Source of the DNA: Podospora comata
Lineage: Eukaryota; Ascomycota; Sordariomycetes; Sordariales; Podosporaceae
Length of the DNA stretch: 64,000 nucleotides
Reading direction: 5' to 3'
Assembly (NCBI GenBank): GCA_017354895.1
Contig: CP071498.1
Coordinates: 1,240,001 to 1,304,000, forward strand
Position 1 is the first letter of the stretch, and the number at the start of each line of letters is the position of its first letter. The notes beneath the pieces were generated by a model that saw nothing but the letters and a program-made list of their open reading frames with translations, had not been told where the DNA came from and ran no database searches. Below are positions 10,367 through 22,568 of the stretch, piece after piece. The position numbers and the translations under genes were made by a program.

Positions 10367-12362
10367 TTACTGATTGATATACCTATGCTCGCCCCTCTCT
10401 CCCACCTCCACACTCATCCCAACCTCAACCCAGCTCTCCAACTTCTCCTCCCCATCAAACAAGGGCGTCAACTGCATCCCCAAACACCCCTTCAGCCTCG
10501 CCCCCTCATCCACATCCCTCAGCTTCCTCAAGCTCCTATCCGGCTCAACCGGATGCCTAAACCCACTATCCTGATTCACATTCGGCATCTTGCACCTCAC
10601 CGTCCGGCACGACACATGAAAAGTCGCAGCAGCAGGCTTGCTCTTCTCTCCCTCGGCATCATCACTCTTCTTAAAACAAACCTTTTTCCACGTCTCCTCA
10701 TCATAAGGGGGGTTGTTTTCCTCGGGACCGTCGACTAAGAAAGAAATCGGGGGTGTCAGTGGTTGTGGGGCCACGCTTACAGGGGAGGGGGAACAGTAAA
10801 CGCCGCAAAGGAAAATAACACAAGAAAAAAAAGGTGTGTGTGTGGAGTAGCGAGCGGCTCAAGAGACAACACCGCGGGGAAGAAAAGGTACAGTAGCAGG
10901 GGGGAAAGAAGAAAAAGGAAAGAGTCTCGTCGTCCCGAGTCCACTTCAGCCCATTGTCAAAACTCTCCCCCCCAGCCCAGAAAAACTCCCCGCTTTCCGT
11001 GCTTCCGTGAAACAAACCAACAGGGTCCAGGGGACTCGAAACAACAATCTTGATGATAACAACAACAAAAAAGGAGAAAAAAAAGCATCGAAACATACCA
11101 ATGATGTTGGCGCGAAACCTCCGCGCGTCCAAGTCTTGTTCGAGATTCTCGTCTTTAGTGATCTTGGCGCTGAAGTCGTGGATGCTGGAGAGGTTAAGGA
11201 GATGTAGTGGATACTGCCGCAAATGGCCGTGTTAGAAAACAACACAAAAAAGTCACACCCATCGTCAGCCCCTCTTTCTTAGTTGATTTGCGCGAGTGAG
11301 TGGTGGTGTGTTTCATCACCAAAAAGTCTGTGGGTAGGACGGTAAATCGAACCACGCTCTTCATTCACAAGCCAAAAAATGCCGAAGGGAAGGGAGGGAG
11401 GGGGGTGTGCAGACAGTAAAAAAAATAAAAACAATATGAGAGATAAAAAAAAAAAAAAGGCTTACAGCATCCTGAAATCCAGTCACAGGCTGGTAACCCG
11501 CCTCCTCCCTCCCCGGCGCACACCTATGCACCTCTCTCAATCGGCCCGGGTCGACTCGAAAAAGCCCGAGCCTGTTGCTCACCCCCAGGTACAGCGCTAA
11601 CTCCCGAGGTAGGTCCTTTTCCATGTTCAGCGCCGACACCACGTCCTTCCAGATCCTGACCTCTTCCCTCTCGTACCCTTGGGACTCAATCTCGTCTTGC
11701 GACGGGAAACTCACCGGGAGGACAAGCTGCTTCTGCGGGACCGCACCGCGGCCCCGTGCGAGCTTGGCGGCCACCCAGCTGACGACCCCGCGGAGGCCTG
11801 GCTCTTGCCAGGGGAAGCTGATGAGGAGAAAGGAGTCTTTGATGCTGGCGTCCGAGTAGAGCGGTTTACCCCGGGCTTTGACCGGGTCCGGGCTGAAAAG
11901 CTCCACGGTGACGGTGGCTAGGAGGGGGAACTGCCGCTGGGTGATGAATTCCCAGCTTTCTTGAGGCTGGAGCTTGTCTTCTGCTGACGATGGGTTGGTG
12001 CTGAGAGGAAAAGGCGATTTGAGTTGAGCAAAGGTGTAGAGGCGGTCAAACTCCAAGCCGTAGGGGAGCACCTTGCTCGAGGTGAGTTGGATGCCTTTGC
12101 ATGACTTGACTGGGTAGATCCATAGCTGGTCGATGGTGGTTTTTGATGGTGAGGTTGTAGTAGTCTTCTTGCTTTTGGTGTGCTTCACACCGATGGGCGA
12201 ATGTGTTTCAAGCAGTGCATCGCGCTGTGATGGGGGTACGGGGGGAAAGTAGATGAACAGAGGCAAGAGGAAAACGGTAATGGTGGAAATCAATAGGAGA
12301 AGGCCGGTAGCGTCAATGACTGGGCCGCTCCGCAGCAACACCGAGTCCGGGTCCTGGGCCAT
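10367..12362 (-). CDS. Membrane-anchored MOSC-domain protein (mARC-like)
   Basis: Three minus-strand exons (12362-11466, 11213-11099, 10734-10367) give 459 residues. A hydrophobic anchor lies at about 15-40 (GLLLLISTITVFLLPLFIYF). The MOSC N-terminal beta-barrel follows, starting IDQLWIYPVKSCKGI near residue 78. The MOSC domain contains YPLHLLNLSSI and ARRFRANII. The C-terminus is WVEVGMSVEVGERG. MOSC proteins bind or transfer molybdenum cofactor sulfur; anchored eukaryotic members include the mitochondrial amidoxime-reducing components. The first exon join (GFQDA to YPLHL) and the second (RFRANII to VDGPEE) match the usual order of motifs. The second intron, 364 nt, is unusually long. Substrate and exact location are not visible in the sequence. 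Confidence 0.85.
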
Positions 12363-15300
12363 TTTGTTGCCGGATTTGTCGGTCGGTCGGCCGGACGTCT
12401 GCAGGATATCTTGTGGCCGTCTGCTGCTTGAATAATTATTGTTTTTTTTTGTTCTTTTTTTTCGGCGGTTGACCGTTCGGTTGCAGTTGGCAGCTTCCCG
12501 GCGTGGCGGTTGGTGTCACCGACTTGTACGCCCCCAACATCTCACTTGGAACCGGATTACCTAATAACACGTCTTATTCACTAGCTGGCCATTAATTAGG
12601 TACTATCCACCACGACCCAAAATCCTTTTAATTTCATGTTCTCTCTAATTGCATTGCATTTTTTTTTTTGGATCGCTGTGTGTTTGCGGGAAGGGCAAAT
12701 CATCCAATATCATGACTTAAACCTGTTAAATATCACAGAGCTGTGTTTTGAGTGGCTGACTAGTGTGATTGTTAAAGTCGTCGGAACCACAAATTGGCGA
12801 TGCAGGTACCTTTTGATGGGTAATAATAATATATCAGATGTTCTGCGGGTCAAGACATGGGCCACAACCAGTTGTTATTCAGTGCTTAAAGGGGCAAAAG
12901 AGTAACTAAAATAGATATATGATTGACGGCAGGCCGCGTCAACAGTCGCTATACCCATATGAGTCGCTGTGATGTCCTACGTCAACCTGAAACCAAAAGA
13001 CAAAAAGATTGTCAAGAGTTCAGATGGCGATCGAGCTCTCTGAGTATTCCCGACGGATCAAACCCCTATCGACCCGGCAATTTGACATAGGGCTGGCTTT
13101 AGCCCCATCAACCCGATTTGCTCTCCCTGCTATGTCTGGATAGAAATGTGTCTGATTGGGCTTCTTCGCCGCAGGTTCTGTCGGATCGCACTCCGCGCGC
13201 CAGTACAAGAAGAACCGGGAACGCGCCCCGAAAACAGCGACTGGAGCCGGTCACTGCATCTTGCCGGGAAGGAACAATACTGGTTGACGCACGCCGCGCC
13301 CATGTCGGTGCGCTGCTGGTTGAATACAGCAGCTGGTTGGGCCTTGTGAGAGTCTTTTTACCCTACCCAACCCCCGAGATACTTACCCAGAAAACCTGAG
13401 TGTTTTTTTGCGCGGCCACCTTTTCCTTATTTTGTCATTTGTGTCGCATTCATTGGCACCCTGGCGTGATTAGGGTGACGCAAGCTTGATCTGATCTTCA
13501 CTACGCCTATGGGACAAGTGGGAGATACAGTCCGATACAAATCTCTGACATAACCATATTGATGTTGCACAGAGACCATTTTTGCGGCCAAGAAACCCGC
13601 TGGAGAGGTAGTGCTCCGCTTCTGCTACCCTCCACCTTCGGCAATGCCAGACTATCTGCACCGCTACCGGTCTATCCAAAAGACTAGGAGAAACCGCCAC
13701 TGCAGAAACCACTCGAAAATTCTGTTTCTCACAGAGGCTACAAGTAGCGCAGGCTGAGGAACACTTGCCCAGAAGCACGGGACGGAAAAGGCAAGGGTAG
13801 GGGTAAGTAATGCGGATGTTGGCTGATGAGCCTTCTCTGTGTGACTGTGGTTCCGTTAGATGTAGCATGTACCATCGATTTCCACATGTGCCTAACCAAA
13901 GTCAGCAAGAGTTCCTGGCGTGATAAACATATGCCTAGGCTTTCGCCCGCCTTGTCTTCAGCTACCTCAAAGGGAAGGATCACGTGTCTGTCATAGCGGT
14001 TGGTTTGAGTAGGAGTTTGCATACACCTCGGCCACCTTGTGAGTCGACCCAATTCAGGCCGCATGCCGCAGGTAGGCGAAATGAGGCTATAGTAGACAGC
14101 TCAATATTAAGACTGAACGCCGGGCTGCCCTCCGAGCCCTGTATCTACCAGATGGGGACGACCGTGTAGATGTAGGTCGTGAAGCGTACAAGTTAGGCAG
14201 GCAGCGGTCCGGATAGTCAACCGTGGCGCCAACAGATATGGAAATCAGACAAGGCTTAGGTCCACCCTCGAACAAGATTGGCAGTTGCAAGGCGTCTCGC
14301 CATCCATGAGGGTGTGGCTATCATGTCTGAAAAGGGGTATTGAAGCCATCAGTGACTGGCTGAGAAGCGCTCACCATGCGGAGATGGGCCCACACTGGCA
14401 GGCGCCAACATATGGCGAGGAGATGATATTCATCGGCGCAACTATGCGGACGAATACGTGCGGAAGCACTGAGCACTACACTCGTGAGGTTGTATGGGCG
14501 AAGTAGTTGCCGTATGGAGATGGAAAGGGGTTCCCGAGTGGAGATGGGACCTGTCTCCATCAACAACACGGTGGCTTCATACGGGGGCCGCGGTGCCATG
14601 CTCACAATGGGGGCCGTGTCGATAAGCCGACTGACAGCCCGAACTGAACCAACGCATGAGGGCAATCTCATACCGGCAAGTCATGGGACATGGAGTTGGT
14701 GAGGCTCAGCAAAAATGTTTCGACTTTGGGCACGCTCTCAGTGGTGAAGGAGAGCGCCTGGGAAATGAATGCTATGCTCGAAGTTTTGTCGAGAACGGAC
14801 AGAAGTTAGACCAGGAAGACATTTCGCGGGAAACCACACAATAGAGAGAGGTACCTGTAGACGAAAGCGGCATCTTTAGCCATGGAAGGCACACCGCCAC
14901 AAGTTGCCCTCCGAGGCATCGTCATACCGCAGTTCTTGTCGACAGAGAGACTTCATGATACACGGTAACTCTTGATCCCGAAGGTCAGTTGTCTCTCTCA
15001 GAGTCTGAGATAGGTGGAGCTATGAATCAAAGCCACACGGAATTGAACATGTCGTCATGGATGATGGTTCAGTCTTGTCAGATTCAAGATGAGAGAGCGG
15101 ACAGTCCTCAACGGGCAGTTCATCCGGATCCATTGGCCGAGGTATGACGGTCGGTCGAGGTCTGTGCCCTGCAGCAAGACCGGGCAAGGCCCGGATTGAA
15201 CGGCAGTTCTCGAGAGAAGAAAAAAGGATGCAGGTGCAGCATGTGTGCAGCATGTGGAGCGGGCAGCGAGGGCCACAAAGGAGGAGAGTCGTTGAAATGG

Positions 15301-18300
15301 CCAAGGTTTGTGAGGGTTTAGTGTAACGGTTTTTGACGTAGAGTTGGCAACTGGCCCAGCGTTTTTGCTCGAGGTGGAGCATCTGAAGCTCGGCCCTCGT
15401 CTCATTGGAGTGCGAGATGACGCCAAAGAGCGGCCCCTGCAGGCCGGGCCGGCGCACTTGGGACGAACCCCCAGCCGCCCGTGGCACAGCGATAGGTTAG
15501 CCCCGCTACCCGCCGTTTGGGCTCAACGGGGCCCCCATCAGGGCAGGCACCGGTAGCCGACCCCTCCGAGACATGAGTGAGCGGCAGGAGAATTCTTTTT
15601 TTCCTTTTCTTTTCTTTACATCCAACACTTTTCACTCATCTTCTTCAACTGTCACTCTGTCCCTATGGCATAGTCCGGGCATCCCAAAAATACCCTTCAC
15701 TGCGCTGCGACTATCTGCGGAATTATGGGCCATGATCATGCTGCTGCAATGGCGGCGTATCTAATCTAGTTGACATATGACATCCAGATCGCGGGATGGC
15801 TGTGCACGCCATCGATCCACCAGCACATGCAACACGACCGACCATTGAAAAGAACACGAAGACATTTTCATGCTTGATTGACGTGGATGCACGTCGATCT
15901 CCAAGCGGCAGTCCCGACGAGATCGACACCCTAGGAATATCGTCAACGACAGGGCTTGGCATGGTGTTGCATGAACTTGGCTCTTCGTTGGTGTCAATAT
16001 TCATTTCGATCGATATGTGGGCCGAGTATTCTTCTAGAAGGACAAAAGAACCACTGTGCCGGGCCCTCCCCCAGTCGCGGTCCTACAGTATCACGGCATA
16101 TCCGACACAGCAGGTCATTACTGTGTATGTTCCTTCTCAGTGAAGCCTCACCTATCTAGTGCTTAGCGAGTGCGAACTCTTAGACCAAATAGTGAAGCAG
16201 CTAAGCTACCTAGGTGATAAAAATGATAGAGAAGGCCCTGACGTCAACTTTCGACATACTATCAGGTAGAACACCAGACATGTCATATCAAACACGAACA
16301 ATTGCTTGCTTTTTGTGTCTTTTGGAACTTTCCGATTTCCACCTCGCTGGCACGATTCCCTGATTGGGCAAGGCTAAATCGGTTAAAATTGTTGACAGCA
16401 GCTTATGCACGTGGGGTTTTCTTTTACAGTGACATCCATCGTCGAAATCTGGTAGGTAGGGTGGGATGCACTTTCCAGGTTCTCTGCCAGGCTCGCTCTT
16501 GCCAGCAGCGGCCCTGTGGCACGACACCTCGACCGCCAGATCTACTCTTTCCATGTTCGCTGCAACCTTCCCTTTCATTCTCTGGCGTCTACTCCAATTG
16601 GGGGCCGAAAACTCTTCACTTTCTTACCGTTGATTTTCAACTTTTATGTCGATTGTTCAACTGACAGTAAATCACCGTCGGATCTTTCATGCAATGCCTG
16701 ATCACCTCCAGGACACATCCTGACCTGACCCAGACCCAGACGGACCATATCCGACCAACCAACACCCTGTCTTCGTGACTACTGACGCCCTCGCAGCATC
16801 AATGGCTGCGGATGACGGCATGTGCGTTAATATCACAGAAAAACACTCTTCCTGCGGAGGACCCATGGATTGGCAAGCTGGGCAGCTATAGGTGAGTGGG
16901 TGCGGTCTTATCGCCCACATCTTGCATGGATCCAGATCTCGATAATACCACTTTGGGCAGTGAACTCCTTTTCCACTTGCTTATTGGAGCTCTCGCAGCC
17001 GTTGGCTCGTGCCCAACCAGGAAGCAAGCCATGGACCTCTTCTTTTTTGTCCCTCGACACACTGTCACCTCCCTCACCCGTCCTCGGTGTTGAGAGTCGG
17101 CACTGTCGTTGCCCGATTTTGTCACATGCCCACGCTAGCAACCCCGATAGCTCCGTAAGGGTTCCGGATCGTGGGGTCTGCCGGTTAGACCAGCGACCTC
17201 CTGCATCGGCGCATCCTGACAGAGTCTCCTAACCCAAGAACGAATAGCTCGAGCCCACAGAAGCCACCGTTCAATCGGCTTGCTTCTTTTTCCACAACGG
17301 ACGACGGTTGACACAGACCCCGGTCAAGCCCTGGGAGTGCAGGCCCGACTGTTGCGAGCGTACATGGGATGGCTGCTTGTCGATTTCCCAGGCTGTCCAT
17401 GGCTGCCACGCTCAAGGCCTCGAAAGAGCAACGGGGACACCTTGCCGCAGGGCCGTGCGCATCAGCGCCCTTCACAGCAGCAACAGGCCACAGCTGCCTG
17501 TCTACTGCAGGTGCTAACCGTACCGAACGGCCTGCAGTTCCTAGCTCCAACGGACATGCACAGTGAGCTTGTAGAACCATTCTTCACTGTCAGCATCGGG
17601 GCTGCTCGCACGATCGAAGCAGTCTCATCGCCCACAGCCAACTCGGCTCCACTGACGTGCCATGGCGTTGCGGTGGATGTTGGCAAGGGGCCCAGCTTTG
17701 GCCTAGGCCTAGGTAGCACCAGCAGCATCCCTGAAGGTCGAACGGTTCCTTCGTCGTTCACCCACTCGCAGGGGGGGCCACCACCCAAGAGATGCACGAC
17801 CACCACCACATCAGATGAACCGCACAAGATGAGAGCGGCTTTGCTGCACTTGAACCACGCAGCCGCCGAAGATCAAACCACAGAATATCTTCCAGATGTT
17901 GTAGCCTTTCCTCGCAATCTGGTGGGGGGGCTAGGATGCCCCCCGGCACTCCCTTGACCTTAATATCAGAACGTTAAGCATGTATCGACAAGTATCTTTG
18001 GACCCCTGCTTCAAGTACTTTGTACCGAACCACCCCCCTGCTGAAGAGCTAAACCGCCCCTTTCAACTCCCCACTGGAGGGGTTTGGCTTTCTGTGGAGT
18101 GTGGTGTTGTTGTGGTTGTTGCGCTGCTGTTGCTGTCTTCTGCCGGGCCCTACGACACAATCCTTTTGCAGCTAGCTAGGGGCTCAGTCCTCGGGTACTT
18201 GATGACCGGTCATCGCGGAGCATACCACGATGTTGGGTGGATACGGAGAGCTGGCCTGCGGGGGATAGGGAGGGTCCTTCCATGATGGAAGGAAATACCG

Positions 18301-20261
18301 ATACAGATATATCACCACGGTCAACAAAAACTTGGCGCTGAATATTCCATTTCGCGATAACGGGCCATTGTGTTGTGTATTCGAGCACCTTCCTGTGAGG
18401 TCCAGAGAAGGCTTACCAAGGATATCCAGACATGCACTATGCTTGAGGCTGGATGGATTACCGGTAGCCTGTGGCCGCTACCTACCTAGGTAGTATGGAT
18501 GCAGAAGCCGCGGGCTGGGTGGCAGGGTTATACCCACAACTGACACCCCCCCCTTCACCCCCGCGCACATTCTCTGGACCGGGCCGGGCTGGCTGATCCT
18601 GGACAACTGCCCCCTGGACGACTGGCTTTGACCGTTGGAGATTGTCCATACCAGTAACTGATCGACTAATAAGATCGAACCCAGTAGGCGCGCTTCCGCC
18701 CATACCTTACATCTCCCCAGATCTGCCCTCACCAGTAACATTGGCCTCCTCGTCGTCGTCTTGGATCGTGATCCTGAACGGAGCCGCACTGTTTCCTTCA
18801 GCCCCTTAGCACTCCCCTCAACAGGGTCATCGTTGCATCCATCCGCTTGTGACGGCATCCTGCTCTCCAGAGTCATATTCGGCCTCTCCCGCCGCGGCTT
18901 ATGTGGCTCAGGTCCTCTACCAAGAGAGACTCGGTCACACATACAGCACCCTCACCCGGTCTCCTGACAGCAACTCCTACTGGCCAGGACTAGTAAAAGG
19001 TCTCCGACCGGACACTCTGCACATCCGGCTCCTGCACATCAAGTCCCCCCCTGTCCATCTCCTTGTTTTGAACAACAGACTTCTGCATTGGACCAGTCGA
19101 GGTGCGCTTGGCAGCAAGACAAGAATCGTGCAACTGCCTATTCGCCACCCCTTGACTTGCTCTGGAGAGAGTGTCTTGAAGGGCACAGCTACCCGAAACG
19201 GATTCGCATCCTCCTACCAAGTCAGTACTCACCACGAGCTACCCGCGGCTACCCCCGCCTGAAGTTAACGCCAACAACCCTCCTCCTCTTCAGAGTCTGG
19301 GGAAGCTCAGTGGATATCCTGGCTGCGCTCTGTTGTCGGCGGTTGCTCAGTCACAGTGGGAACCCACATGCACGCCCACCCTTGAACCAAGAAATCGTCA
19401 CCCCCTCCAGCAGCAGATCACCTTCTGCCAGCCAGCAAACCCCATCAAACCCAGACACCCTGGTTTCCCGGCACCCCAAAGCTTGACTGAGCGGAGAAGG
19501 GGGTCTCACCGTCAGCCGTTCTTCCAGTACCAATCCCCACTGGTACCCGATCCCCCAGTCTGGCGAAGAGATTGCCGCTCGTGTCCAGTTTGGCATCTCC
19601 TCCTCCATTGTGTGCGGACATTCAGCCCAAACTGGTGGCATCCCAGCTCTCCTCCTGCCCCCCTACTACCCCCCTACCCTGGACTCACATCCTGCCATTC
19701 TCGTCCTTGCCTTGGCGCTTGGGCGTGCTTAACTTATCATTATATATCCCGGGGATTAGCTTCTTTGGAGAAGGTCAAGAGAGGGCTATTGACGGGGGAG
19801 AGGCTATTATTCTTGTTTGCGTGGATTCTCTGGGCACAGCACGACTATCATCTATTGGCCAGAGTTCAACTTCTTTTCTTTGGCACCCCTTCCCTCCCCC
19901 GCCGACCACCATTTCAACTCCGGTTGGATTTGATTTCCTTTCTCCTCTTCCTCGACCGCTCGGCACAGGTCTTCTCCCCACACAAGACGTGCCTGACCAT
20001 CGACGGCCGTCTCCCAAAGATACATCTGTCAAGGTCATACTCGTTTACCGCCGGCCAGTTGACTACCTCGTCATCCCGCTTCGACTTCCTCCTTACCAAC
20101 AAACTTGACGCACCTCAGACCGGAGCCATCGAACAGAAAGCGCATTCCAAACACGACCTGAGCGGAGTCCGCATGTACACCACTCCCGAAATCATCTGAT
20201 ACCACGACACATACTCGACCATTTACATTCTGTTCGCATCGCGTGTCCTCAAACAGTCATC
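12363..20261. other. Gene desert of 7.9 kb upstream of the zinc-cluster factor
   Basis: No ORF in this stretch shows a recognisable domain, a credible codon pattern or a chain of spliceable exons. The longest frames (17280-17957 and 19333-20199, plus strand) are Pro/Ser/Arg-rich and look accidental. Base composition is ordinary rather than AT-rich, so it does not look like a RIP-mutated transposon. Palindromic CCTAGG motifs recur at 13934, 15930, 16209, 17702, 17708 and 18485. C/T-rich tracts close to 20262 suggest that the proximal kilobase is the factor's 5' leader. A long promoter or untranslated leader is the simplest reading. Confidence 0.5.
20173..20199 (+). promoter_or_regulatory. Short uORF in the leader of the zinc-cluster gene
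   Basis: An ATG at 20173 opens an eight-codon frame (MYTTPEII) that stops at 20199, 62 bp before the main start. If transcription starts upstream of it, scanning ribosomes would meet it first, which could damp or condition translation of the factor. The transcript start is not known. Confidence 0.35.
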
Positions 20262-22568
20262 ATGGGTGACTATCATTATCACCACTTTCTATCCTCCATG
20301 GCGGGTGTGGGTGGACAGCCTAACCAGAGTCCACTTGAAGGCCCCCCACAGATGTCTCACCAACCTCAGGTGTTGGCCATGGGAGGCCATGGCCCTCCAA
20401 TGCCTAACCCATACCAAAGCCTGGGATACTTTACGGGATTCCCTGAGCCGATCATGTTCAATGCGCCAAAGTCGCAAAGAAGCAGGCGCAAGTCAGCACC
20501 AGGCCTCGATCACATCAAACATCGACGCACAAGATCAGGCTGCTTTACATGTCGCAGCCGTCGAGTCAAGGTGGGTCTGAAGAGCAGTTGGAAGTAACGT
20601 GTGGTGGCTAACATGGTTGTAGTGTGACGAAACACATCCGATCTGTGAAAGTGGGTAGTGAAAAGATGTGTCTAGCAGTAGCACGGTAGCTAACTTGCTC
20701 CAGGATGCCGAAAGGGGAAGAGAGAATGCCTCTATCCAGAACCGGCGCCGCCGAAAGGTTCTGGGGGTTCGACTTCAAAAGAGTCTTCAACTGCGCCCAG
20801 TCAACAGGCGAGCCCGACCTCTTCACGGGGCGATGACGATGACGACGACGACCGGGATTCAAAGCTGGAGCCGATCATGGATGAAGATGAGGAAGAGCCG
20901 CAGAGCGCCACATCGACGACTGCGCCAATGTTTCCTTTGAGAAGATCGAGCACCACATCCTCCTTTGGTTTACAGCGTGTCCCTACAGGGTACCGGTACG
21001 ACTCGGAGACCCCGTCTTTTGATGGTAATAAGAGCTCTTCGCCCTTGTCAACGGGCACGGCGACCGCACAATCGCACCGTCCAGACTGGACGTTCTTACC
21101 ACACGAGCTGCAGTTTTATCTCGGCTATTTCTACGACAATATCACGCACTACCACTACGGGCTCATCAGCGACGCCGGTGACTTCTTCCGAACCACTCTG
21201 GTAGGGTTGGCGCTTCGAAATGAGGCTTTGTTGTATGCTATTGTGGCCTTTTCGGCATACCACCATGCGCTGCATAATCCCCATGGCAGGATCAACGAGT
21301 TCTTGCAGTATTACAACCACAGCGTCAAGAATCTTTTGGAGTGTCTAAAGAGGAAAGAAAAGTACAGTATCGCGACGCTTTTGACGATATTGCAGCTCGC
21401 GACAATCGAGGTATGTAAAGCTCCTCTCGACCGTGGGTGAGCCAGGATAACTAAACACCAACCAGGAATATTTGGGTGACTGGGTCAACCTCATGGGCCA
21501 TCAAAAGGCCGCCCTGGAGATCTTTACGCAGCTTTTTACTCCGCAGACAATCATGCAGTCACAGACAGGCCGGGCTGCACTGACTTGGTACGGTCGCTTT
21601 GATCTCTTCGTTGCCATCATGGGTAGCTTTGAAACGACGTTGCCTCGTGAATGGTACTTGGAGGCAGCAACATACCACGATTCGTGCGCGGCCGCCGAAC
21701 CGGACAGTGTCTTCTGGAAGTTCGAAGTATGCTCTGCGAAGATGCAGCTTATTTCGATGAAAATGGCCATGTTGTATGCCAGGAGGGTGAAGGAAGAGGT
21801 CACGGCAGAAGACTTTGCCGCAGAACATCAAAGATTGAGCAGATGTCTCGACGACTGGAAAAATGGATGGGATCCTGCTCTGGTGGACCCTTCCCATCTT
21901 GTTACGGACTTTTCAGGGAGCCGCGCACCAGATCCGAACGACATTGTCAACCCGTTCACATCGGGAGCACTGTTTCAACCACCACTGTTCCCTTCGACGG
22001 TCTTGACAGCCAGCTACCATTCCATGAGCCTCTTGCACGACAGCCAGAGTGGCATCAGACCAACAGGAGAAGCCAAAGACAAATTGAGGGAGCATGCCTA
22101 CAAAATCTACCAGATCTTCGAGGCAGTTGAATTCTGGTCGCACAGCCCGCCAGGGGGGCTCATTGCGTTGCAGTCAGCTTTAGCTGTGGCAGCTCTCTAT
22201 GTTCAGCGGGATCCACGCCATCAGATGTGGATCAGGAGGAAGTTTGTGTTACTGGAGGCGATGGGGTAAGCCCTTCTCTTTGGCCTCTGAGGGCATTTGA
22301 CTGACGTTAACTTTGTGGCTATTACAGATACATTTTCCCTGCCACGATGCGTGTGCGAATGGCCGAGCTTTTCGCAGATGACACCTGCACCAGATGGTGG
22401 CTGCCGAACGATGAGGGCTTTCCGCCCCTGCTACAAAATATCCGCGCATATGCCGACGAACGCAATGCCATGGCGGCGACTACCCAGAGAGACACGGTAC
22501 AGCAGATTCGCCATGTGTTTTCGAGGATGAACATTAGAGAGGCCGCGAGAAAGGCGGCAGAAAACTAA
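20262..22568 (+). CDS. Zn2Cys6 transcription factor (Fungal_trans_2 type)
   Basis: Five exons (20262-20570, 20623-20650, 20704-21410, 21466-22265, 22328-22568) give 694 residues. The zinc cluster has cysteines at about 94, 97, 104, 111, 114 and 121 with the canonical CX2CX6CX6CX2CX6C spacing (SGCFTCRSRRVK, then CDETHPIC). It is split by two introns, one leaving a 28-nt exon. A Ser-rich acidic linker (DDDDDDRDSK) precedes a helical regulatory domain from about residue 230 (DWTFLPHELQFYLGYFYDN) to the C-terminus. The arrangement suits the PF11951-type factors such as the S. pombe Moc3 group, but the target genes cannot be inferred. The very long upstream region and uORF suggest layered regulation. 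Confidence 0.88.

Noticed and set aside
10946-11222. Extra exon in the MOSC gene within intron 2
   Set aside because: The direct splice 11099 to 10734 gives the normal MOSC reading; the intervening peptide has no counterpart in the family.
11340-11360. Minus-strand GGTTCGATTTACC resembling a tRNA B box
   Set aside because: Stem pairing fails around the loop; it lies in an intron of the MOSC gene.
17280-17957. 225-codon plus-strand open frame in the first desert
   Set aside because: No recognisable family, no conserved-looking core, and overlapping open frames on both strands of similar quality.
19333-20199. 288-codon plus-strand open frame before the zinc-cluster gene
   Set aside because: Pro/Ser/Arg/Leu-rich with no domain, and it lies in the presumed leader; pyrimidine-rich sequence tends to stay open by chance.
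12363-20261. Gene desert as a RIP-mutated transposon
   Set aside because: RIP leaves AT-rich sequence with many TA dinucleotides; this region has ordinary GC and no terminal repeats were seen.
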